Assembly (NCBI GenBank): GCA_030530095.1
Contig: JAUMVO010000006.1
Span: 1 to 64,000 of the forward strand
Reading direction: 5' to 3'
Length of the DNA stretch: 64,000 nucleotides
Origin: Clostridiaceae bacterium
GTDB taxonomy: Bacteria; Bacillota; Clostridia; Oscillospirales; Acutalibacteraceae
A program made the translations under genes and the position numbers. Under the pieces are notes generated by a model that was not told the DNA's origin, did no database searches, and was given only the letters and a program-made list of their open reading frames with translations. Positions 43,204-51,709 of the stretch are shown piece after piece. The stretch's first letter is position 1; the number at the start of each line of letters is the position of its first letter.

Positions 43204-43800
43204 TTACTTATCCTCGGTATTTCTCTTGTAGAGAACCTTGTCGATAAGTCCGTATTCAAGCGCCTCCTCGGCTGACATGAAGTTATCTCTGTCAGTATCG
43301 GCGGCAATAATCTCAATGGGCTTGCCGGTATTCTCGGCAAGAATCTTATTGAGCTTTTCCTTGGTCTTGAGAATGTGCTTGGCAGTAATCTCTATCTCGG
43401 TCGCCTGACCCTGAGCACCGCCCGAAGGCTGGTGAATCATAATGTCGGCGTTGGGAAGCGCATAGCGTTTGCCCTTTGCGCCTGCACTAAGCAGAAACGC
43501 GCCCATAGAAGCAGCCATGCCCATGCAGATAGTTGAAACATCGCACTTGATATACTGCATCGTGTCGTAAATTGCAAGGCCTGCGGTAACTGAGCCGCCG
43601 GGGCTGTTGATATAGAGGCTGATGTCCTTGTCGGGATCCTGTCCCTCAAGGAACAGAAGCTGTGCAACAACAACGGAAGCCGTTGCGTCGTTAACCTCGT
43701 CGGATAAAACAATAATTCTGTCGTTTAAGAGTCTTGAGAAAATATCATAGGCGCGCTCGCCTCTGTTAGTTTGCTCAATGACGGTCGGTACTAATGCCAT
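43204..43800 (-). CDS. clpP: ClpP, proteolytic subunit
   Basis: 198 residues. The catalytic serine lies in [16 protein letters not shown] (Ser near 98), the His in [15 protein letters not shown] (near 123) and the Asp near 172. [11 protein letters not shown] is the oxyanion segment. The N-terminal [20 protein letters not shown] contains the axial loop. It forms the 14-mer peptidase used by ClpX and sits between tig and clpX. Confidence 0.97.
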   Translation of the reverse strand: MALVPTVIEQTNRGERAYDIFSRLLNDRIIVLSDEVNDATASVVVAQLLFLEGQDPDKDISLYINSPGGSVTAGLAIYDTMQYIKCDVSTICMGMAASMGAFLLSAGAKGKRYALPNADIMIHQPSGGAQGQATEIEITAKHILKTKEKLNKILAENTGKPIEIIAADTDRDNFMSAEEALEYGLIDKVLYKRNTEDK

Positions 43801-43865
43801 AATAAACCTCCAAATAAAATTACTGTTCCCTTTTCCCTAATGATTATTGAAAAACCGGCGTAAAA

Positions 43866-45311
43866 TTATTCAGCCTTGTCTTCCTTTTTCTTTGCAGGTG
43901 CCTTTTTTGCAGGAGCCTTCTTCTCGGCAGGCTTCTTCTCGGCAGTTTTCTTAGCGGGAGCCTTCTTGGCGGGCTTTTCCTCAGCCTTATCGTCAGCCTT
44001 TGCGGCAGGCTTCTTGGCAGCTGCCTTGGGTGCGCCGAAGGATGCGTTGGAGATTACGAAGTCAACAGCCTTTCTGTTAAGAAGCTCGGGTCTGATTGAC
44101 TCGGCGGGAATTGCCTTCTCAATCTGCTCAACGTCCATATTATATGCTTCTGCATATTTCTTATATTCTTCCTTGATTTCGTCATCGCTGACTTCAAGCT
44201 TTTCAAGCTCGATAATCTTTTCAAGCGCGAGGTCAAGCTTAACCTGCTTCTCAGCCTGATCCTTGTACTGCTCGCGGATGGTTTCCTCAGTCATACCGGT
44301 GTACTTCATATAGGTCTTGGCGTCGATGCCCTGCATCTGAAGACGGTAATTGAAGTCGTCGATATCCTGATCGATTTTCTTGTCTATCATGCACTGAGGG
44401 ATAACCGCCTCAACGAGGTCGGCAAGCTTGTCAAGTACGTCGTTGTTGGCAGCGGACTCAATTGACTGCTGCTTTCTTTCCTCAAGTTCCTTCTTGATGC
44501 TCTTCTTGAACTCGTCAACGGTGTCAAACTCGCTGACATCCTTAACGAAATCGTCGTCAAGCGCGGGAACTTCCTTAACCTTAATCTCGTGAAGCTTGAT
44601 TTTGAAGGTTGCGTCCTTACCGGCGAGCTCCTCGGCATACTCCTCGGGGAACTGAACGTTAACGTCGAATTCCTCACCCGCCTTATGGCCGATAATCTGA
44701 TCCTCAAAGCCGGGAATAAACTGGCCCGAGCCGATAGTAAGCTCGTAATTCTCGCCCTTGCCGCCCTCGAAAGCTACGCCGTCAACGAAGCCTTCGAAGT
44801 CAATAACGGTTATATCGTTCTTCTTAACCTTTCTCGCGGTCTCAACGGTCGATATTCTCGCGTTCTGTTCAAGCATACGGTCAATATGCTCCTTAACCTC
44901 GTCAGCAGTAACCTTAACGGCAGCCTTCTCAGCCTTGATGCCCTTGTACTTACCGATTTTAACCTCGGGCTTGACAGTGCACTTAAGCGTCATAAGAACG
45001 CCGTTCTCACCGATTTCCTTAACGTCAAGGTCATAGGGAGTGTCGATAAGGTCAAGCTTTGCCTCGTCGATAGCTGCGGAAACAGCCTCGGGGTAAACGA
45101 TTTCAAGCGCATCCTCATAGAACACGCCCTTACCGTAAATCTTTTCGATAAATGCCTTGGGAGCCTTGCCCTTTCTGAAGCCGGGAACGTTGATTTTCTT
45201 TCTCTGCTTGAGATATGCCTCGTTTACAGCCTTGTTAAAGGTTTCGGCATCAACGTCAACCTCAATTTCCCATGTGTTTTCGTCAACTTTCTTTGATGAT
45301 TTCAAACTCAT
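43866..45311 (-). CDS. tig: Trigger factor with Lys/Ala-rich C-terminal tail
   Basis: 481 residues; most trigger factors have about 430. The ribosome-docking GFRKGKAPKAFIEKIYG (near 45), the FKBP-type PPIase domain (about 150-245, with FPEEYAEELAGKDATFKI) and the helical chaperone C-domain are all present. After about residue 425 a low-complexity tail rich in Lys, Ala and Pro (AAAKKPAAKAD, then repeats of APAKK and AEKKP) has been added, resembling histone H1 tails. First gene of tig-clpP-clpX. Confidence 0.96.
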   Translation of the reverse strand: MSLKSSKKVDENTWEIEVDVDAETFNKAVNEAYLKQRKKINVPGFRKGKAPKAFIEKIYGKGVFYEDALEIVYPEAVSAAIDEAKLDLIDTPYDLDVKEIGENGVLMTLKCTVKPEVKIGKYKGIKAEKAAVKVTADEVKEHIDRMLEQNARISTVETARKVKKNDITVIDFEGFVDGVAFEGGKGENYELTIGSGQFIPGFEDQIIGHKAGEEFDVNVQFPEEYAEELAGKDATFKIKLHEIKVKEVPALDDDFVKDVSEFDTVDEFKKSIKKELEERKQQSIESAANNDVLDKLADLVEAVIPQCMIDKKIDQDIDDFNYRLQMQGIDAKTYMKYTGMTEETIREQYKDQAEKQVKLDLALEKIIELEKLEVSDDEIKEEYKKYAEAYNMDVEQIEKAIPAESIRPELLNRKAVDFVISNASFGAPKAAAKKPAAKADDKAEEKPAKKAPAKKTAEKKPAEKKAPAKKAPAKKKEDKAE

Positions 45312-45348
45312 TTAATATATCCTCCTAAAAATTTTACGCTGGTTTGAT

Positions 45349-45377
45349 ATTATAACAGATAACGGAAAATATTTCCA
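45349..45377 (-). promoter_or_regulatory. Promoter of the tig-clpP-clpX operon
   Basis: Minus strand TGGAAA (45372-45377) and TATAAT (45349-45354), 17-bp spacer, followed by AGGAGGATATATTAA before the start. Confidence 0.55.
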
Positions 45378-45402
45378 CTGTTTTTTACTATTTTTTGTTT
45401 TA

Positions 45403-46095
45403 TTATAATACTTTAATAGGCATCGGATAAAATTTCAGATAATCTGCCGATAAAAGCTCGAATTTTATACCGTCCTGCTCACCGTTGAAGGAATTGTATG
45501 CGGATGCGGAATGAAGGTGCGCGTAATAACAGTGCTTAATCCCCTCTTCTCTGAGCACGTCAACTATCGGCTGACAGATATCGGTTTTTGTTATCGGCGG
45601 GTAGTGAAGAAATACTACCGGCTCGCCGCCGAGCTGCTTGCCCGCCTTAATCGAGGTGCGAAGCCGTCCCGCTTCACGGGCGATTATTTTTTCGCTGTCC
45701 TCGGTTTCCGCGTCGAAGAACCAGCCGCGCGTACCGCAGATGCTCATTCCCTCGACGAGATAGGCATTGTTGTAAAGGAAGCTGATTGTGTCAAACGAAT
45801 TCTCCCTGAGGAAAGCGTTCATCTTGGTCAGCGTGTTCCACCAGTAATCGTGGTTGCCCTTAAGTATGATTTTCTTTCCCGGCAATTCATTTATAAAGCG
45901 GAAGTCGTCAACCGCTTCGTCTAAGTTTATTCCCCACGAAACGTCGCCCATTATAACAACGTTGTCGTCGCCGTCTATTAAGTTTTCCCAATTTGTTTTC
46001 AGGCGTTCGACATAATTGTCCCATCCCTTAAAGACGTTCATCGGCTTATCGGTGCCGAAGGACAAGTGCGGGTCGCCTATTGCGAAAACTGACAT
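45403..46095 (-). CDS. Calcineurin-like metallophosphoesterase
   Basis: 230 residues. IGDPHLSFG (6-14), VIMGDVSWG (near 47), LKGNHDYWWNTL (near 77), VFLHYPPI and the final HCYYAHLHS supply the metal ligands of the YfcE-like/phosphohydrolase fold. The rest of the family acts on phosphodiesters or nucleotides. Single gene with a divergent DUF1540 gene upstream. Confidence 0.9.
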   Translation of the reverse strand: MSVFAIGDPHLSFGTDKPMNVFKGWDNYVERLKTNWENLIDGDDNVVIMGDVSWGINLDEAVDDFRFINELPGKKIILKGNHDYWWNTLTKMNAFLRENSFDTISFLYNNAYLVEGMSICGTRGWFFDAETEDSEKIIAREAGRLRTSIKAGKQLGGEPVVFLHYPPITKTDICQPIVDVLREEGIKHCYYAHLHSASAYNSFNGEQDGIKFELLSADYLKFYPMPIKVL

Positions 46096-46176
46096 ATTTT
46101 TACCTCAGTTTTTTGAATATCTGCGTTTATTATACACAAACTAATGGTACAAAAACGGTACAAAGGAGTTGTAACA

Positions 46177-46323
46177 ATGGACAGAAAAATTCACTGTGAC
46201 GTAAGCAACTGCGTTTATCACGACGACGACTGCACGTGCACGGCAGACTGCATAGACGTCAACTGCACCGCCCCGTCGGACACCTGCGACGCGAAATGCT
46301 CAACGTACAGATGCTGTGAATAA
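46177..46323 (+). CDS. DUF1540-type Cys-rich small protein
   Basis: 48 residues, missed by length filters but with AAAGGAG 9 nt before its ATG. It reads KIHCDVSNCVYHDDDCTCTA at the start and ends with CSTYRCCE. Ten or so Cys residues in the spacing of DUF1540 (a metal-binding clostridial peptide) leave little doubt. Function unknown; several copies occur in many Clostridia, where they may bind zinc or another metal. Confidence 0.88.
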   Translation: MDRKIHCDVSNCVYHDDDCTCTADCIDVNCTAPSDTCDAKCSTYRCCE

Positions 46324-46334
46324 GCGGAAAGCGC

Positions 46335-46544
46335 TTAAACATTGCCGATTATTTCGAGTGCTCTCGGGTAATCGGCTTTTTTTACATATACCTTAAACCA
46401 GAAGCACTTTTTCTCATAGCCGGCTTTTTGGAAAATATTCGGTCCGGCAGGCTTTATTCTGTATGTTATAGAATTATCGTCAAGGAGCTTGACGATTCTC
46501 TGCTTTTCATCAAAGCTTTCGGCTTTACACAGATATTTGTACAT
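46335..46544 (-). CDS. Small DUF2007-like protein
   Basis: 69 residues. It begins MYKYLCKAESFDEKQRIVKL, with a central aromatic strand (KKCFWFKVYVKKADYPRALE). The pattern is that of small ferredoxin-like folds annotated as putative signal-transducing proteins (DUF2007). No active-site residues are evident. A single gene lying between two short unrelated genes. Confidence 0.65.
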   Translation of the reverse strand: MYKYLCKAESFDEKQRIVKLLDDNSITYRIKPAGPNIFQKAGYEKKCFWFKVYVKKADYPRALEIIGNV

Positions 46545-46576
46545 AACAAAGCCCTCTATAAATTATAAATGCTCAG

Positions 46577-46921
46577 TCACTTTTTGTTTTTAACTGTAGT
46601 AATTGAAGCAATCAATTTCTTTCTGATTGTTCCGCACTTGTTAAGTAAGCTTTTATACTGACTGTCATCAAGCGATTTTACTCTGTACAATATTTCTAAC
46701 CAATACTCAGTTTCATAACATTCTTTGAGTGCTATTTCCAGTTTGTTTATAAAATCAGCATTACTCTGAGCATATTTTGCTTCGTGTGAATTAGCACCGA
46801 TAGAAGAACAACTGCGTAATAATTGATTGGTATAAATTGATTTTGCTTTGATACCGTCGCAAATTTCAGTTGCCTCTACGGTCAACTCAATCGCAAGTTC
46901 TTTTATAGTTTTTTCCATCAT
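46577..46921 (-). CDS. Four-helix-bundle protein (S23/IVP, Avd-like)
   Basis: 114 residues. IKELAIELTVEATEIC, NQLLRSCSSIGANSHEAKYA and FINKLEIALKECYETEYWLE are the helices of the S23/IVP family, best known from intervening sequences in 23S rRNA and related to the Avd accessory protein of diversity-generating retroelements. Directly upstream (46934-47120) lies an array of small hairpins separated by GCGATAT, and the two together look like one genetic unit. No reverse transcriptase is nearby. Confidence 0.85.
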   Translation of the reverse strand: MMEKTIKELAIELTVEATEICDGIKAKSIYTNQLLRSCSSIGANSHEAKYAQSNADFINKLEIALKECYETEYWLEILYRVKSLDDSQYKSLLNKCGTIRKKLIASITTVKNKK

Positions 46922-46933
46922 TTTGCCTCTGTG

Positions 46934-47120
46934 GCGATATACTCGCTTCGCGAGTGCGATATATTTGTTTTACAAATGCGATATACGCAAACTATGTATG
47001 CGTGCGATATGATAAAAATTCCTTATTCACGCCCGTAAGGGCATATCGCACTTTTTGCATATCTCGCCTTTGGCGAGAATGCAAAAGCATATCGCAAATT
47101 CCGTCAGGAATTTATATCGC
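46934..47120. repeat. Hairpin array A with GCGATAT spacers
   Basis: GCGATAT occurs at 46934, 46956, 46978 and 47004, then in reverse as ATATCGC at 47043, 47089 and 47114. Between them lie different hairpins: ACTCGC/GCGAGT, ATTTGT/ACAAAT, ACGCA/TGCGT, GCCC/GGGC, a long CTTTTTGCAT one with nested TCTCGCC/GGCGAGA, and AAATTCC/GGAATTT. Hairpin sequences vary while the spacer is constant. The last hairpin includes the thrC stop codon. Confidence 0.85.
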
Positions 47121-48618
47121 TGTCTGATATTCCGAGCATATCAAAAACAACCTGTTTCATATCCTCTTTGGCTGTTACGCCCGTGAAGCGAGGAGTTTTG
47201 CCCTTAAGTGTGGCAAGCTGTACGGGAACAGGCTCGCCAGTCTTTTCGTGAAGCTCGTCAACCATAGAAAATTCATCGGCTGATTTTATATCGTCGCTGA
47301 TTGCAGAAAGAACGCTCTTTGAGAACTTGTAGGGATTGGCGGTAGATGCGATAACCGTCGGTGTCGCGTCACCCGTGTTTGCGGTGTAATCCTCATATAC
47401 GCGTACAGCAACCGCGGTATGCGTGTCGATTAGGTAGCTGTGCTTCTCAAACGTTTCTCTGATAGTTGCCTTTGTCGCTGTATCGTCACAGCAGCCCGCA
47501 GCGAAAACGTCCTTGATTTTCGCAAGTAAATCGGCGTCAACGTCGTACATACCGTCAGTCGAAAGCTTTTTCATAAGCTCTGCGGTCTTCTTATCGTCGT
47601 AACCCGAAAGAATGAAGAGCAGTCTTTCAAGGTTTGACGAGATAAGTATATCCATACTCGGTGAAGTCGTGCAGTAGAATGCACGGTTCTTATCGTAATT
47701 ACCGGTTGTAAGGAAATCGGTCAGCACGTTGTTGGCGTTTGAAGCGCAGACGAGCGTTTTGATCGGCACGCCCATATCACGCGCATAATACGCGGCGAGA
47801 ATGTTGCCGAAGTTACCCGTGGGAACAACAACGTTAATTTCGTCGCCGAGCTTTACGCTGCCCCCGTTTACCATATCGCAGTAAGCAGAAACATAGTAAA
47901 CGATCTGCGGAACGAGACGTCCCCAGTTTATGGAATTGGCAGACGAAAACGCGAGCTTGTTTTCGGACAGCTTCTGTTCAATTTCTTTATTTGTAAAAAT
48001 TGCCTTGACGCCGTTCTGAGCGTCGTCAAAGTTGCCCTTTATCGCACATACGCCGACATTTGAACCCTCCTGAGTGGTCATCTGCAGCTTCTGCATCGGA
48101 CTTACGCCGTCAACGGGATAGAAAACGAGTATTCTCGTATTCGGTACGTCCTTAAAGCCTTCAAGCGCAGCCTTACCCGTATCGCCCGACGTGGCAACGA
48201 GTATAACTATACCCGTGTCCTTAAGACTCTTTGAAGCGGAAACTGTCAGCAGATAAGGCAGAAGCTGAAGCGCCATATCCTTGAACGCACAGGTAGGTCC
48301 GCGCCAGAGTTCGAGAATATTTGCCTTGTCGTCAAGCTTATAAAGCGGCGCAACCTTATCGCTTGAGAACTTGCCAGCCTTATATGCGCCCTGAACGCAC
48401 ATTGTGAGCTCGTCCTCCGTGAAATCGGTAAGGTAAAGCTTAAGAATCTCCTTCGCCCTGCCGATATAGTCAAGCGAACCGATTCTATTAATGTCGTCAA
48501 GGCTTAGCTTCGGAATCTCGGTAGGCACGAACAGTCCGCCGTCCGCGGAAATGCCCTTTGCTATCGCCTGGGAAGCGGTAACCGCTACCGAGCTGTCGCG
48601 TGTACTTGTGTAAATCAT
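47104..48618 (-). CDS. thrC: Threonine synthase
   Basis: 504 residues from ATG 48618; an upstream extension of the frame overlaps the yraN gene and is not coding. The PLP lysine lies in WRGPTCAFKDMALQ (near 109) and the phosphate loop in VATSGDTGKAALEG; VPTGNFGNILAAYYA completes the fold. It converts phosphohomoserine to threonine. The final residues (SDSDINS) and the stop codon fall inside the last hairpin of array A, so the array has replaced or abuts the original end. Confidence 0.95.
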   Translation of the reverse strand: MIYTSTRDSSVAVTASQAIAKGISADGGLFVPTEIPKLSLDDINRIGSLDYIGRAKEILKLYLTDFTEDELTMCVQGAYKAGKFSSDKVAPLYKLDDKANILELWRGPTCAFKDMALQLLPYLLTVSASKSLKDTGIVILVATSGDTGKAALEGFKDVPNTRILVFYPVDGVSPMQKLQMTTQEGSNVGVCAIKGNFDDAQNGVKAIFTNKEIEQKLSENKLAFSSANSINWGRLVPQIVYYVSAYCDMVNGGSVKLGDEINVVVPTGNFGNILAAYYARDMGVPIKTLVCASNANNVLTDFLTTGNYDKNRAFYCTTSPSMDILISSNLERLLFILSGYDDKKTAELMKKLSTDGMYDVDADLLAKIKDVFAAGCCDDTATKATIRETFEKHSYLIDTHTAVAVRVYEDYTANTGDATPTVIASTANPYKFSKSVLSAISDDIKSADEFSMVDELHEKTGEPVPVQLATLKGKTPRFTGVTAKEDMKQVVFDMLGISDSDINS

Positions 48619-48634
48619 ATTATCACATCCTGTA

Positions 48635-48985
48635 TTAATAAGCGTTTTCAATGTAGTTGAAGTCCTTGACTTCAAGTCCGTCGACGTAAACCTCGGCAAC
48701 GTCAAAACGCGGCTGAAGCTTGATGCCGTTTTTTGACAGATACGACTGAGCCGTTGCGGCAATTCTCTGCTGCTTGCCGTAGTCAACGGCAAGCGCGGCG
48801 TTGATAAGGCTGCCTTCGGTTCTCGTCTTGACCTCAACGAAGACTATGAACTTACGGTTTTCGGCTATTATATCAATTTCGCCGAGCCTTGTGCGGTAGT
48901 TTGCGGAAAGTATAGTGTAGCCGTTGTCACGCAGATAGCGCGCCGCTACAACCTCGCCGTATGCGCCCGTAAGCTTAGTGTCCAT
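48635..48985 (-). CDS. yraN: YraN/UPF0102-family endonuclease-like protein
   Basis: 116 residues. GAYGEVVAARYLRDNGYTI at the start, GEIDIIAENRKFIVFVEVKT (near 32) with the D/E-x-K nuclease core, and RFDVAEV near the end are those of the UPF0102 family, which has a restriction-endonuclease-like fold. It follows rnhB in the conserved Firmicutes order. Exact cellular role unknown. Confidence 0.93.
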   Translation of the reverse strand: MDTKLTGAYGEVVAARYLRDNGYTILSANYRTRLGEIDIIAENRKFIVFVEVKTRTEGSLINAALAVDYGKQQRIAATAQSYLSKNGIKLQPRFDVAEVYVDGLEVKDFNYIENAY

Positions 48986-48986
48986 A

Positions 48987-49595
48987 TCATTCTCCGATAA
49001 TCTTCTTTAGGAAGCTTTTCCTGTGTATATCGCTGATGCCGTATTCGGCAATCCTCTCATAATGAAGCTTAGTGCCGTAGCCCTTGTGCTTCGGGAATTC
49101 GTACTCGGGATACTTTTCCGCAATTTCAAGCATAAAGCGGTCTCTGGAAACCTTGGCCAGTATTGAAGCGGCGGCTATGCTCATTGACTTTGCGTCGCCC
49201 TTGATAACAGTAACCTCTTCAATACCGTCGGCTATATGCGGCTTCTGATTGCCATCAACGAGAGCAAGGTCGGGTTTTACGCCCATATTCTCAACTGCAC
49301 GTCTCATAGCCAGAAACGTCGCCTGAAGGATATTGATTTCGTCAATTTCCTTTTCGTCGGCGGAACCTATTCCCCAGTAAAGCGCCTTTTGCTTAACAAC
49401 GTCAAAGAGCGCCTCGCGCTTCTTCTCGGTCAGCTTTTTGGAATCGTTGAGACCTTCTATTTCACAGCCGTCGGGAAGAATCACCGCCGCGGCATATACG
49501 GGTCCCGCAAGAGGTCCCCTGCCCGCTTCGTCAATTCCGCATATAAGCTTAAAGCCCTTTGCGGCATATTCTTTTTCAATCTCGAAATCAACCAT
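48987..49595 (-). CDS. rnhB: Ribonuclease HII
   Basis: 202 residues. ICGIDEAGRGPLAGPVYAAA (near 18) supplies the first Asp-Glu pair, ALVDGNQKPH a further Asp, and SIAAASILAKVSRD is the family's characteristic helix. It removes ribonucleotides from RNA-DNA hybrids using Mg2+ or Mn2+. Its start overlaps the rbgA end by 8 bp. Confidence 0.96.
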   Translation of the reverse strand: MVDFEIEKEYAAKGFKLICGIDEAGRGPLAGPVYAAAVILPDGCEIEGLNDSKKLTEKKREALFDVVKQKALYWGIGSADEKEIDEINILQATFLAMRRAVENMGVKPDLALVDGNQKPHIADGIEEVTVIKGDAKSMSIAAASILAKVSRDRFMLEIAEKYPEYEFPKHKGYGTKLHYERIAEYGISDIHRKSFLKKIIGE

Positions 49596-50466
49596 TTAAT
49601 TCACTCACCGTGTCAAGCGTGATTTTGCCGAGCTTGCCCGCGCGGTATTCGTCAAGCAGCATTACCGACGCACGAAGCGTATCCACCTCGCCGCCGCGCA
49701 TCATCATACCGCGTTTTTTGCCGATAAGCTCAAGCACCTCCCACGCTTCGAGGTCCTCAAAGTCTGTTATCTTATATCTTTCGGTCAGTCGGTCGGCGTA
49801 TTTGCTTTTAAGCACTTCAAGAAGTCTTACTGCAAGAGTTTCGTTGTCGAAAACCTCGTCCTTGACCGAGCCGATGAAGGCAAGTCTGTCGCCAACCTTC
49901 GGGTCGTCAAACTTCGGCCAGAGTACACCCGGTGTGTCGAGCAGTTCAATGCCGTTGTCAATAACAAACCACTGATTCTGACGCGTAACGCCCGCCTTGT
50001 CGGCAACCTTTGCGCGGTTTCTGCCCGCCATTTTGTTTATAAAAGAGGATTTGCCCGTGTTGGGGATACCGACGACCATTATGCGTATAGGTCTGCCCGC
50101 CATACCCTTTTCGATATTACGGGCAATTTTGTCCTTAAGAACGTTTCTGAGAAGCGGAACGTATTTATTAAGTCCGCTGCCCGTCCTGCAGTCAACCGCA
50201 AGCACGGCAACCGCCTGCTTCGAGAAATAATCAAGCCACTGCTTTGTGGCATTCTCATCGGCGATATCGCACTTGTTGAGAAGCACTATCAGCGGCTTAG
50301 AACCGATAAGCTCATGTATCTCGGGGTTCATACTCGATATCGGCATTCTCGCGTCGAGTATCTCCGTTACGGCATCAACGAGCGGAAGGCTCTCCTTGAT
50401 GAGCCTTCTTGTCTTTGCCATGTGGCCGGGAAACCACTGTACATTTTGCTTTATAGTATCCGACAT
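49588..50466 (-). CDS. rbgA: Ribosome biogenesis GTPase RbgA (YlqF)
   Basis: 292 residues. As expected of circularly permuted GTPases, the G4 motif (LLNKCDIAD, near 60) precedes G1 (GIPNTGKSSFINK, near 127) and G3 (DTPGVLWPKF, near 177). QWFPGHMAKTRR at the start is the family hallmark. It assists late assembly of the 50S subunit. Located between lepB and rnhB as in Bacillus. Confidence 0.96.
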   Translation of the reverse strand: MSDTIKQNVQWFPGHMAKTRRLIKESLPLVDAVTEILDARMPISSMNPEIHELIGSKPLIVLLNKCDIADENATKQWLDYFSKQAVAVLAVDCRTGSGLNKYVPLLRNVLKDKIARNIEKGMAGRPIRIMVVGIPNTGKSSFINKMAGRNRAKVADKAGVTRQNQWFVIDNGIELLDTPGVLWPKFDDPKVGDRLAFIGSVKDEVFDNETLAVRLLEVLKSKYADRLTERYKITDFEDLEAWEVLELIGKKRGMMMRGGEVDTLRASVMLLDEYRAGKLGKITLDTVSELNG

Positions 50467-50468
50467 AA

Positions 50469-51002
50469 TTACTCCGATTTCAAAAGCTTGCTGTCGCCCA
50501 AACGGTAAACCGCTTCGCCGACTATGTATCGCTCGTCTATGAATCCGACTCCCTTATAACGGCTGTCGGCGGATTCGTTACGGTTATCGCCCATTACAAA
50601 GACGCAGCCCTCGGGCACCGTTACGGGATAGGTGAAGCCGTCGCCGAGCGTCTTTGTTTTGACGCTGAGATACGGCTCAACAAGGTCCTCGCCGTCAACT
50701 ATCACGACGCCTCTGTTAATGTCAATATCAACGGTCTGTCCGCCTACAGCAATAACGCGCTTGACGAGCACCTTCTCGTATGCGTTGGGCTGAGAGATGA
50801 TAACTATATCGCCCTGCTCAACATTGAAGTCGTGCGCGGTAATAACAAGACGGTCGCCGTTGTTGAGAGTTCTTATCATAGATTCGCCGTTAACAATCGA
50901 AATCTTGAACAAAAACGTGAAGATGACGGTTACCGCTATTATCGAGGCCATAAGTATCCCCGCAAAATCATAAACTGTCTGTGCTATTTTTTTCTTATTC
51001 AT
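50469..51002 (-). CDS. lepB: Signal peptidase I, second copy
   Basis: 177 residues from ATG 51002. One N-terminal membrane helix, the catalytic Ser in NGESMIRTLNNGD (near 40), the Lys in VLVKRVIAVGGQTVDI (near 80) and GCVFVMGDNRNESADSR (near 137). It removes signal peptides on the outer face of the membrane. It begins 2 bp after another lepB, with which it shares clear similarity, so this is a tandem duplication. Confidence 0.95.
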   Translation of the reverse strand: MNKKKIAQTVYDFAGILMASIIAVTVIFTFLFKISIVNGESMIRTLNNGDRLVITAHDFNVEQGDIVIISQPNAYEKVLVKRVIAVGGQTVDIDINRGVVIVDGEDLVEPYLSVKTKTLGDGFTYPVTVPEGCVFVMGDNRNESADSRYKGVGFIDERYIVGEAVYRLGDSKLLKSE

Positions 51003-51003
51003 A

Positions 51004-51594
51004 TCAATCAATCTTCCATTCGCCAAAGGGGTAGAATCTGAACTGAGCCTTACCGAGCAGGTAGCGCGTATCAACGAAGCCGACTATTGAAGAACGACTG
51101 TCGGTCGAGTTGTTGCGATTGTCGCCCATAACGAAAACGCAGCCCTCGGGCACGGTTACGGGAAAGGCAATATCGAACATTCTGGTCGTGGGTTCCTTGA
51201 TGTAGGTTTCACTGATGACCTCGCCGTTAACCTTAACTATTCCCTCGCTGAAATCGATGTCAACCGTTTCGCCGCCTACGGCAATAACGCGCTTGATAAG
51301 CGGTTCGTTAAGCTGATTGGGCTGAGTTATAACGACTATGTCCCCGCGTTTATAATTCAGATTAATCGCGCTGACGAAAAGTCGGTCGCCGTCGGTTAAG
51401 GTGGGTTTCATCGAAGGTCCGCTTACGCTTACGACTCTGAAGGCAACGGTAAAGAGCACCAGCACCGCGATAAGCGCGATTGCCAGCGAGTCAACCCAGC
51501 TGTAAACAAATTTCCATATTTTTTTGTTGGAAGCGTATACGCTTTCCATCTCGTCAAAATAGACTTTTACTTCTTCTCTTTTTCTCAAAATCAT
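51004..51594 (-). CDS. lepB: Signal peptidase I, first copy
   Basis: 196 residues. The N-terminal extension (about 35 residues, acidic and basic mixed) precedes the membrane helix; the catalytic Ser lies in VSGPSMKPTLTDGD (near 60), the Lys in LIKRVIAVGGETVDI (near 100) and GCVFVMGDNRNNSTDSR (near 157). It heads the lepB-lepB-rbgA-rnhB-yraN-thrC series. A promoter lies at 51620-51648. Confidence 0.95.
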   Translation of the reverse strand: MILRKREEVKVYFDEMESVYASNKKIWKFVYSWVDSLAIALIAVLVLFTVAFRVVSVSGPSMKPTLTDGDRLFVSAINLNYKRGDIVVITQPNQLNEPLIKRVIAVGGETVDIDFSEGIVKVNGEVISETYIKEPTTRMFDIAFPVTVPEGCVFVMGDNRNNSTDSRSSIVGFVDTRYLLGKAQFRFYPFGEWKID

Positions 51595-51619
51595 ACACCT
51601 GCCCTATTATACGCTCTAT

Positions 51620-51648
51620 ATAATACTACATATACAATTAAAATGCAA
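51620..51648 (-). promoter_or_regulatory. Promoter of the lepB-rbgA-rnhB operon
   Basis: Minus strand TTGCAT (51643-51648) and TATTAT (51620-51625), spacer 17 bp. The same pair of hexamers and spacing drives rplS. Confidence 0.6.
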
Positions 51649-51709
51649 GAATAAAGCGATATGAAAATGTAAATAATTAATTAAGAAAAAACGCCGAATC
51701 GGAGTTTGT

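Noticed and set aside
46150..46170. WYL-type operator before the DUF1540 gene
   Set aside because: GGTACAAAAACGGTACA is a direct and not an inverted repeat and lacks the 10-nt spacing to a -10.
46934..47120. CRISPR array
   Set aside because: The constant unit is only 7-9 nt, intervening segments are themselves palindromes, orientation flips midway, and no cas gene is present. The same holds for 51710-51810.
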